A stretch of DNA of 8,113 bases, from the NCBI GenBank assembly GCA_017514645.1, contig JAFWJP010000139.1, forward strand, positions 1 to 8,113, in the 5' to 3' direction. The DNA is from Solobacterium sp. Its GTDB lineage: Bacteria; Bacillota_I; Bacilli_A; Erysipelotrichales; Erysipelotrichaceae. The notes beneath the pieces were generated by a model, which saw only the letters and a program-made list of their open reading frames with translations, was not told where the DNA came from and did no database searches. The position numbers and the translations under genes were made by a program. Position 1 is the first letter of the stretch, and every line of letters starts with the position of its first letter. Below, piece by piece: positions 1 through 5,663 of this stretch.

Positions 1-43
1 CACAGGCTCTCAGCCCGTTGACATTCCAGGAGATGAACTTCAT
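1..43 (-). CDS. xthA: Exodeoxyribonuclease III, N-terminal fragment
   Basis: Only the first 14 codons are inside the window; the gene runs off the left edge. They read MKFISWNVNGLRAC, the very conserved first strand of ExoIII/AP endonucleases of the EEP superfamily, where the Asn of WNVNG helps bind the catalytic metal. The family cuts DNA at abasic sites and degrades 3' ends during base excision repair in the cytoplasm. The start is the ATG at 43-41, which shares an ATGA overlap with the stop codon of the upstream aminopeptidase gene. The two are therefore probably co-transcribed and translationally coupled. The Shine-Dalgarno match ahead of it is weak (CGGAT), which fits coupling. The identity rests on a short but distinctive peptide. 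The symbol could equally be exoA, as used in Bacillus. Confidence 0.85.
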   Translation of the reverse strand, partial: MKFISWNVNGLRAC

Positions 44-1845
44 ACATCGATCCGGCGTGTCGCCTCTTTCAGCCACGCTTTCTCCTCTTCCGCAAGTCCG
101 GGTGCCAGCGCTTCATAGACCCTGGCATGATATGCATTGATCTGCTCGATCTCGTCCCTGCTGAGAAGGCTGACATCAATGGCATCCAGTTCATAGGGGC
201 AGTAGGTCAGGTCCTCAAAACGCAGGAACTGTCCGTAGAAATTGCGCCCGGCCTTTACAACCAGAAGCTCGTTCTCAATCCGTACACCGAGTTCATCCGG
301 CAGGTAGACTCCCGGTTCATTTGTTACGATCATGCCCGGCTCCAGTACAGCGTTCGGTCTGGCTGCCGTCGGCACACCCCAGCGGATCCCCTGCGGTCCT
401 TCATGAACACCGAGAACATGCCCGACACCGTGTCCGGTACCGCACTGATAATCGATTTCATCCTTCCAGATTGGTCCTCTGGCAAGAATATCCAGATTGT
501 AGCCTGTTGTACCATACAGGAACACAGCACTTCCAAGCGCCATATGTCCTTTCAGGGTCAAGGTATAATAACGCTTCTCATCAGCACTCAACGGTCCCAG
601 AGCAATAGTTCTGGTGATATCCGTCGTCCCGTCCTTGTACGTACCGCCGGAATCCACCAGCAGGAAGCCTTCCGGGAAGATCTCCGAATGCTTCTCCTCC
701 GTCGCGCTGTAGTGCAGCATCGCCGCATTTCCGCGGTAAGCCGAAATCGTTCCGAAGGAAGGTTCGATATAATCCTCTTCCGCCTCACGGAGACGGTACA
801 GATAATTCTGCGCATCCACTTCCGTCAGATGCTGTCTGCCGACCGTATTCTTCAGCCAGTAAATGAACCTGACCATTGCCCTTCCATCCTTCAGGTGGGC
901 ATGTACGGTATTGGCAATCTCTATATCATTCTTGATTGCCCGCATCATTCCGACCGGAGACTTCTGCCGGATATAGCGGTTCTTGCCGCCCAGATGCATT
1001 CCGATCCGGGTATTGATCGTATCGTAATCGATCCAGATATGCCTGCCTTCAAAATCCGTCAGATCCTCCGTGATCTCGCTGTACGCTCTGATCTCAACAC
1101 CGGCTTCTTCCAGATGTGCGCGCACTTCCGGTGTCACCTTGTCTTCATCCACATAGTAGGCGGCCTGATCCATCGTGATGACGGCATAGGCATATACGAC
1201 CGGTGTACACGGAATATCATTGCCCCGGATATTCAGAACCCAGCAGGGATCCTCCGGCGCACTCAGAACCAGCACATCCGCACCATGTGCCTCCATCTCT
1301 TTCCTCACTCTGCCAAGACGCTCTTCAGCACTCTCACCAACATATTTCTCATCCAGAACATAGACCGGATCCTTCGGAAGTCCCGGGCGCTCATCACCCC
1401 AGATATCCCCTGCCGGATCATCCGTTACATGGATCTTGATGCCCCTTCTCTTGGTCAGCTGGGAGATCCTGAGGGACGTCTCCATGGATACGACCTTTCC
1501 GTCATAACCGATGAGACCATGATCCGGTGTTGCGTCCATCAGATAGCTCAGCGGTTCGGGAACTCCTTCCTGACGCATCCGCATCAAAGTAATGCAGGTA
1601 TCCTGCAGTTCCTTCTCAGCCTGCGTAAAATACCTGCCGTCCGTCCAGAGTCCGGCAAAGTCCTTCGTTACGATCAGACAGCCGGCATCCCCGCTGAATC
1701 CGCTCATGAACGACATCGTCTGGTAATACGGCGCAACGTATTCCTCCGACATATGATCATCCGCATTCGGGATATAGAACGTATCCACATTCTTGGCGGC
1801 CATCCATTCACGCAGCCGCGCAATTTTCTCATTTACACTCAGCAA
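40..1845 (-). CDS. Xaa-Pro aminopeptidase, M24B family (creatinase-fold metallopeptidase)
   Basis: The 601-residue protein matches the long three-domain aminopeptidase P type (human XPNPEP1-like). It removes an N-terminal residue that precedes proline, is cytoplasmic and usually uses Mn2+. Two creatinase-like N-terminal domains (about residues 8-135 and 160-300) are followed by the pita-bread catalytic domain (about 313-530) and a short C-terminal M24 extension (about 540-600). The five metal ligands are visible: D398 (VDSGG), D409 (TTDITR), H472 (GTGHG), E510 (TNEPG) and E524 (RIENE). The proton-shuttle histidines H378 and H481 (VHEGP) are also present. The start is a TTG at 1845-1843: an AGAGG lies six bases upstream, and the resulting N-terminus lines up with the family, whereas the next in-frame ATG would remove 14 residues. 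The residue four before H472 is Cys where the human enzyme has His. The 3' end overlaps the exonuclease start by ATGA. Confidence 0.95.
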   Translation of the reverse strand: MLSVNEKIARLREWMAAKNVDTFYIPNADDHMSEEYVAPYYQTMSFMSGFSGDAGCLIVTKDFAGLWTDGRYFTQAEKELQDTCITLMRMRQEGVPEPLSYLMDATPDHGLIGYDGKVVSMETSLRISQLTKRRGIKIHVTDDPAGDIWGDERPGLPKDPVYVLDEKYVGESAEERLGRVRKEMEAHGADVLVLSAPEDPCWVLNIRGNDIPCTPVVYAYAVITMDQAAYYVDEDKVTPEVRAHLEEAGVEIRAYSEITEDLTDFEGRHIWIDYDTINTRIGMHLGGKNRYIRQKSPVGMMRAIKNDIEIANTVHAHLKDGRAMVRFIYWLKNTVGRQHLTEVDAQNYLYRLREAEEDYIEPSFGTISAYRGNAAMLHYSATEEKHSEIFPEGFLLVDSGGTYKDGTTDITRTIALGPLSADEKRYYTLTLKGHMALGSAVFLYGTTGYNLDILARGPIWKDEIDYQCGTGHGVGHVLGVHEGPQGIRWGVPTAARPNAVLEPGMIVTNEPGVYLPDELGVRIENELLVVKAGRNFYGQFLRFEDLTYCPYELDAIDVSLLSRDEIEQINAYHARVYEALAPGLAEEEKAWLKEATRRIDV

Positions 1846-1857
1846 ATGCTACCTCTC
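1846..1857 (-). promoter_or_regulatory. Ribosome binding site supporting the TTG start of the aminopeptidase
   Basis: On the minus strand GAGAGG is followed by TAGCAT and then TTG, a spacing of six bases. No in-frame ATG is suitably placed near this site, so the site decides the choice of the TTG start. Confidence 0.65.
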
Positions 1858-1866
1858 ACAGAAAGT

Positions 1867-1895
1867 ATTATACCCTAAGGATATAAAAAAGGGCA
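1867..1895 (-). promoter_or_regulatory. Probable sigma-A type promoter of the aminopeptidase gene
   Basis: A perfect TATAAT -10 box lies at 1872-1867 on the minus strand. Transcription would start about 12-16 bases before the TTG codon, giving a very short leader. The -35 region at the right spacing (TGCCCT, 1895-1890) is a poor match and lies inside the terminator hairpin of the upstream transporter gene. The call rests on the -10 box and on the preceding gene being closed by a terminator. Confidence 0.45.
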
Positions 1896-1909
1896 TGCTG
1901 TGCATACCC
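1884..1909 (-). terminator. Rho-independent terminator of the MATE transporter gene
   Basis: On the minus strand GGGTATGC pairs with GCATGCCC (eight pairs, one of them T-G) around the three-base loop ACA, followed directly by six T. The hairpin begins on the base after the transporter's TAA stop. No T-run follows on the plus strand, so it acts in one direction only. Confidence 0.88.
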
Positions 1910-3268
1910 TTACGCCATATCCGAAATATAGTCCAGGACCCGTTTCCGTTTCCCGTAGATGATGGAGACAATATAGCGGAACCACAGATCCGCATTGAAT
2001 GCCCACCAGACAAACACGATATCCAGCCGCAGGATCTCACCGAAGAGGATGACCAGCAGAACACGCAGAACAATACCCAGGAAGCTGACGATCATCGGGA
2101 AGTTCTCGTGACCGCTGGTACGGATGAACCCTGAGATGACCTTGGCCATATGCTGCGGAATCTGGGAGAACACCATCGCAAACAGATAGCCCATCGCCAG
2201 AACGATCAGTTCTTCCTTGTCCGTCATGATCCGCAGGATCGGACGGCTGCCGAAGCACAGGAATCCCATCGTCAGGAAGCAGACGATCAGGCAGAAGAAA
2301 TTCAGGCGCTTGTAGTATCTCCGGTAAAGATTGTCATCCATCGCACCGATGGCCATGGAGGACAGCGTCATCGCACCGGTCATGAATCCGGCAGACAGGA
2401 CATCACAGAATCCCTCTGCCTGCAGACCGAGCTGATACGCTGCGTAATAGCTGGAACCGTAGAACAGAATGACACGGCTGATATACACCGTGGCTACGTT
2501 CCAGTAGGAATTCTCCAGAGCTACAGGAATACCGGTCTTGTAGATGTTCTTCACATCATTTCCGTCAGGCTTCGCAAAGAAGGAACGATTGCTTTCCACA
2601 CCGGCGTACAGTCCTTTCGGATTGTAGATCAGGACAAGACCGATCAATGCCATACCGGCCCAGGAAATGATCTGCGCCATTGCGGCACCCCTGAGGCCGA
2701 ATCCGCCGATCCCGCCGATTCCGAAAATCAGAATGAAACCCGCAATGATCGCAATGACGTTGCCTGTCGCAGCGATGATCATCGGTGTCTTGGTATTGCC
2801 GAAGGACTGAAACGCTGCCGTGTTCAGACCGATCAATGCCTGCAGTGGCATGAAGATCAGCATCATCTTGAGAATGACGACACCGCGGTCCAGCAGAACA
2901 GCATCCTTGGTCATGATGGAGAGAAGCGGACGTGCAAAGATATAGGCAACGATTGCCATGAGAATTGCCGGCGGCATGATCGTTTCATAGGCCTGGTGCT
3001 GAAGCCAGCGGCAGCGCTCCTTGTTGCCCTGGCCGAACGCCTTCGCCGCAAGGATCATCAGACCGACTCCCATACCGCGGAACAGTGCGAAGTAAATATT
3101 GGATATACGTGTCGAAAGACCGTAGACAGAAATATCATCGACCGCCAGACGCCCGATCAGACTGGTCAGAATAATACTGGATACCATCATCAATGCATAT
3201 TCCAGCATGATGGGAAACAGGATTCTGGCGATACGGCGGTCAATATCCTTGTTCGTAATCTCTTCCAT
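1910..3268 (-). CDS. MATE-family multidrug/toxin efflux transporter
   Basis: This 452-residue protein is an integral membrane transporter of the MATE family, which exports cationic drugs, toxins or metabolites using Na+ or H+ gradients. About twelve hydrophobic segments arranged as two similar halves can be seen; residues 13-37, 61-75, 98-115, 134-152, 164-185 and 194-215 form the first half. The stretch QSFGNTKTPMI (154-164), followed by a hydrophobic helix and a Gly-rich GIGGFGLRGAAMAQ segment, is typical of the family. Length is normal. The start is the ATG at 3268-3266, preceded by GGAGG at five bases; the frame is open further upstream, but only across the end of the neighbouring lysozyme gene. 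The substrate cannot be told from sequence, and no drug-specific subfamily signature was recognised. It appears to be a single-gene unit with its own promoter and terminator. Confidence 0.92.
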   Translation of the reverse strand: MEEITNKDIDRRIARILFPIMLEYALMMVSSIILTSLIGRLAVDDISVYGLSTRISNIYFALFRGMGVGLMILAAKAFGQGNKERCRWLQHQAYETIMPPAILMAIVAYIFARPLLSIMTKDAVLLDRGVVILKMMLIFMPLQALIGLNTAAFQSFGNTKTPMIIAATGNVIAIIAGFILIFGIGGIGGFGLRGAAMAQIISWAGMALIGLVLIYNPKGLYAGVESNRSFFAKPDGNDVKNIYKTGIPVALENSYWNVATVYISRVILFYGSSYYAAYQLGLQAEGFCDVLSAGFMTGAMTLSSMAIGAMDDNLYRRYYKRLNFFCLIVCFLTMGFLCFGSRPILRIMTDKEELIVLAMGYLFAMVFSQIPQHMAKVISGFIRTSGHENFPMIVSFLGIVLRVLLVILFGEILRLDIVFVWWAFNADLWFRYIVSIIYGKRKRVLDYISDMA

Positions 3269-3280
3269 GTCCACCTCCCC
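3269..3280 (-). promoter_or_regulatory. Strong Shine-Dalgarno of the MATE gene
   Basis: Minus-strand GGGGAGGTGGAC directly precedes the ATG at 3268-3266, with GGAGG five bases from the start. This fixes the transporter start, because the longer open frame would overlap the lysozyme coding region and has no such site. Confidence 0.85.
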
Positions 3281-3324
3281 GGAAAAAAGAAAAAAAGTAC
3301 TGCACTCATTATATTGTTTTCCGG
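3279..3324. repeat. 8-bp inverted repeat around the MATE promoter -10 region
   Basis: Plus-strand CCGGAAAA at 3279-3286 and TTTTCCGG at 3317-3324 are perfect reverse complements, 30 bases apart. One arm lies in the -35/-10 spacer, the other just upstream of the Shine-Dalgarno. It could be a regulator binding site, or a hairpin in read-through RNA from the lysozyme gene. The A/T runs make a chance match possible. Confidence 0.4.
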
Positions 3325-3335
3325 CAGAAAAACAA
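3308..3335 (-). promoter_or_regulatory. Probable promoter of the MATE gene
   Basis: On the minus strand TTGTTT (3335-3330) and a perfect TATAAT (3313-3308) are separated by 16 bases. The predicted start near 3300 gives a leader of about 30 bases rich in T, ending in the Shine-Dalgarno. The -35 box matches only three of six consensus positions. An inverted repeat (CCGGAAAA / TTTTCCGG, 3317-3324 and 3279-3286) brackets the -10 box and may be an operator. Confidence 0.55.
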
Positions 3336-3341
3336 CATTGT

Positions 3342-5633
3342 TCAGTACAGTTCCTGTGCGTACTGTCCGGCACGCTCCGCATTGGCTGTGCCGCTGACTT
3401 CGAACTGCATGGCAAAGATATATCCTGCCTGCCATGCACACTCTTCACTGTCCTCCAGTGCCAGCAGCTGATCCAGGACACTGCGGTATGGTCCGCTCAG
3501 TTCATAGCCGAGATATCCCAGCTGTCCTTCCAGCGTATCACCGGACAGTCCGTTCTCACTGCACCAGGAAAACAGCCGGTCGTACCGGGCACCACCCCAT
3601 TGGCACAGACCGTAGTATCCTGCCGGATTCCAGGCATCCGGACGGTAAGAAGATTCCCGGTAGATGTTTGCCAGAACACCGCAGGACGCTGCCCGGTTCA
3701 GTCCCAGATTGTTCATCAGATAATACTGGATCGTGCTGCAGGCATCGCCCTGGTCTGTTACTGCTGGTGGTGTGACTGCCTCTGTCTGCGCTGTCTCATC
3801 GTTCACCGGTGCCGGAGCCTGAACATGGATGACAAATGATTCCTGTCCGATATTGCCGCTTCGGTCCATCGCACTGACAGTAACCGGATAATCACCGCTC
3901 TTTGCCGGATCGAATCCTGTCTCCAGCATCCAGTTTCCTGCCTGCAGAACATCGCTGTATCCCAGCGCACCGTCTGTCCCATCCATGACGGAATATACAT
4001 TATCCGCCGGATCATATCCTTCACCTGCTGTCACCCAGACTTCCGCAGTCCGTAAAGTAACGACAGGAGGTGCCGTATCCATCACAGCCTGTATGACCAG
4101 TTCAAAGGTCTCCAGGCTGTGATTCCCATTCCGGTCAACCGCTGTAACCGTGATCGTATACGTGCCCGGCTTTCCGTCGGACGGTATGCCGGATACCGTC
4201 CAGGAACCAGGGACAGGATCTGCTGAATAAGCCAGCTGACCGTCAACCGGATCTGTGACCTCTAGTACATTGGACAACGGTGAAAAGACAGAACCAAGTT
4301 CCTGTACATACTGTTCTTTCTGAAGTGTAATACTGGGTAACTGTGTATCTGCTACCGTGACGTGTTTTGTAAAGGTTCTGCCAGTGCCGCTGGACAGGTC
4401 GATGACCCGGATAACAGCAGTCTGTCCGCCCGTCCGCATCGGATCAATGTCCTGAACCGTTTCGACAACACCGTTTGCAGTGCATACAAGATCTTCAGCA
4501 TGGATCTCATCTCCGTATTCAATGATCTCATCGTCAATGAATTCCGCATTCAGTCGTTTGTAGATTTCCCGAAGATCAGGTACTTCCTGCCGGGTTATTG
4601 CCCTGTTCGCCTCCATCCGTTCATAAAGCCAGATGCCGCCGAAAGCCAGAAATGCACCTAGTGCGAGAACAATGACGGAGCGGAGCGGTCTGTGTACAGG
4701 TTTTCCTTTCTCTTCCGGTGGTTCAGACCAGGTCATCTCCCCTTTGCCGATCAGTCTTTTCATATCCTCCGGCAGAGGGGCAGTAACCGCAACCTGGTTT
4801 CCGCTGAACGGAGAATACAGACTGATCGTTTCTGCATGCAGTGCAGGACGGCCGATATCCTTCACGTGTCCGCCGTACAGGGCATCGCCGGCCAGCGGGT
4901 GCCCGATTGCCTGCATATGCGCCCGGATCTGGTGCGTCCGCCCGGTTTCCGGCCGAACGTGCAGAACCGCATAGGTCATGGTATCTGTTTCATTTTCCCG
5001 GATAACGCGGTAATGTGTGACAGCTTTGCGGCCGCTGCGGTCGATCCGGCGTGCTCGCTGACCTTCCTGCTTGATGATCGGCAGGTCGATCGTACCTTCC
5101 TCCGGCTTCGGGATTCCTTCGGTTACAGCAGTATAGGTCTTGATCAGTTCACCTTTGTGCCTTTGTTCGGAAAGCCTCGCCGCCGCAGGTTTATTCAGTG
5201 CATAGACTACAGTTCCGCTGACATAGGCATCCAGTCTTCCGATCACCCGGACGGTCAGGTCCCGGCCTTTTCCGTGATAGTACGCCTGCAGGGCCGTTCC
5301 CAGGGAATCCTCCTGATGACCTCCCGATGCATGTACAGGGATCCCGGCAGGTTTGTTGACAATGACCATGTCTTCATCTTCATAGAGAATCTCCGGCTCC
5401 ATTACAGCCCCGCTGTATTCCACCGCTTCATCTTCCGGAAACACCGCACGGATCTCATCTCCTGTACGGACCCTGCGGTCAGTACGGGCTTTTTCCCCGT
5501 TCAAAAGAATCTCTCCGTCAAATTTCAGGCGGGAGATCTCCTTCGGACTCAGTCCGAGCTCCTTTGCCAGGATCATACCGACCGAACGTTCCGTATTTCC
5601 TGTTTCTTTGTAAATCAGTGTTCTGCCCATCAT
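3342..5633 (-). CDS. RluA-family pseudouridine synthase fused in frame to a membrane-anchored Ig-like/phage-tail-type lysozyme
   Basis: This single open frame of 763 residues joins two unrelated proteins. Residues 1-299 are a complete RluA/RluD-type pseudouridine synthase: an S4-like RNA-binding region (about 15-62), the catalytic motif IGRLDAYVSG with Asp135, RPETGRTHQIRAHM (227-240) and GDALYGG (249-255). Such enzymes isomerise uridines in rRNA or tRNA in the cytoplasm. A basic stretch then leads to one transmembrane helix (about 318-337), a divergent segment (346-428), two Ig-like repeats (430-516 and 520-606), a Thr/Pro-rich linker and a C-terminal lysozyme domain (630-763). That domain carries ANIYRESSY, with probable catalytic Glu660, and YGLCQWGG; it resembles phage tail tip lysozymes that cut peptidoglycan. 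The predicted topology is N-in, C-out. The ATG at 5633 (or 5630) has no clear Shine-Dalgarno. Each half is of normal size for a separate protein (299 and 464 residues), so a one-base indel joining two genes is a serious alternative. Confidence 0.85.
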   Translation of the reverse strand: MMGRTLIYKETGNTERSVGMILAKELGLSPKEISRLKFDGEILLNGEKARTDRRVRTGDEIRAVFPEDEAVEYSGAVMEPEILYEDEDMVIVNKPAGIPVHASGGHQEDSLGTALQAYYHGKGRDLTVRVIGRLDAYVSGTVVYALNKPAAARLSEQRHKGELIKTYTAVTEGIPKPEEGTIDLPIIKQEGQRARRIDRSGRKAVTHYRVIRENETDTMTYAVLHVRPETGRTHQIRAHMQAIGHPLAGDALYGGHVKDIGRPALHAETISLYSPFSGNQVAVTAPLPEDMKRLIGKGEMTWSEPPEEKGKPVHRPLRSVIVLALGAFLAFGGIWLYERMEANRAITRQEVPDLREIYKRLNAEFIDDEIIEYGDEIHAEDLVCTANGVVETVQDIDPMRTGGQTAVIRVIDLSSGTGRTFTKHVTVADTQLPSITLQKEQYVQELGSVFSPLSNVLEVTDPVDGQLAYSADPVPGSWTVSGIPSDGKPGTYTITVTAVDRNGNHSLETFELVIQAVMDTAPPVVTLRTAEVWVTAGEGYDPADNVYSVMDGTDGALGYSDVLQAGNWMLETGFDPAKSGDYPVTVSAMDRSGNIGQESFVIHVQAPAPVNDETAQTEAVTPPAVTDQGDACSTIQYYLMNNLGLNRAASCGVLANIYRESSYRPDAWNPAGYYGLCQWGGARYDRLFSWCSENGLSGDTLEGQLGYLGYELSGPYRSVLDQLLALEDSEECAWQAGYIFAMQFEVSGTANAERAGQYAQELY
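3819..4346 (-). repeat. Tandem Ig-like domain repeat (two copies of 90 residues) in the surface region
   Basis: Residues 430-516 and 520-606 of the fused protein align without gaps at an offset of exactly 90 residues. By hand, about 31 of 87 positions are identical. Shared signatures are T..P..TL at the start, DG.L.YS in the middle, and G.Y..TV.A.DR.GN near the end. They resemble the DUF5011/bacterial Ig-like domains that act as spacers in Gram-positive surface proteins and probably hold the lysozyme away from the membrane. The segment before them (about 346-428) may be a third, divergent copy. Confidence 0.8.
4734..4745 (-). promoter_or_regulatory. Possible internal translation start / ancestral gene boundary (GGGGAGATGA)
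   Basis: Codon 300 of the fused frame is an ATG (4736-4734) just after the pseudouridine synthase ends and just before the transmembrane segment. It is preceded by AAAGGGGAG and followed by A, so TGA is read in the +1 frame, the ATGA arrangement usual for overlapping neighbour genes. Starting here would give a 464-residue signal-anchored lysozyme. The purine run lies too close to the ATG for a good Shine-Dalgarno, so any start here would probably depend on coupling. Confidence 0.4.
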
Positions 5634-5634
5634 G

Positions 5635-5662
5635 GAAAACGGAGTCAGGGACTCCGTGTTTT
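5635..5662 (-). terminator. Hairpin between prfB and the pseudouridine synthase: weak terminator or attenuator
   Basis: Minus-strand ACGGAGTC and GACTCCGT (5657-5650 and 5646-5639) form a perfect 8-bp stem with the loop CCT. It is preceded by AAAAC and followed by TTT then CC. The T-run is short, so termination is probably partial. It fills almost the whole 30-base gap between the prfB stop and the next ATG, and the only GGAG in the gap is inside the 5' arm of the stem. Confidence 0.55.
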
Positions 5663-5663
5663 G

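Noticed and set aside
127..1878. A 583-codon open frame on the plus strand opposite the aminopeptidase gene
   Set aside because: It is the antisense shadow of a gene with clear catalytic motifs. The product has no recognisable domain, is rich in Arg, His and Ile in a non-protein-like way, and has no ribosome binding site.
3325..3345. Terminator just after the lysozyme stop (AACAATGTTGTT followed by T)
   Set aside because: The stem is only about four pairs with one G-C, too weak for an intrinsic terminator. The T-run more likely belongs to the promoter region.
2150..3397. A 415-codon plus-strand open frame opposite the MATE gene
   Set aside because: The very hydrophilic Asp/His/Gln-rich product is what antisense reading of a membrane protein gives. 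No start signal or domain was seen.
3269..3481. Longer N-terminus of the MATE transporter from an upstream in-frame ATG
   Set aside because: The extra 71 residues overlap the lysozyme coding end, are not MATE-like, and lack a ribosome binding site, while the ATG at 3268 has an excellent one.
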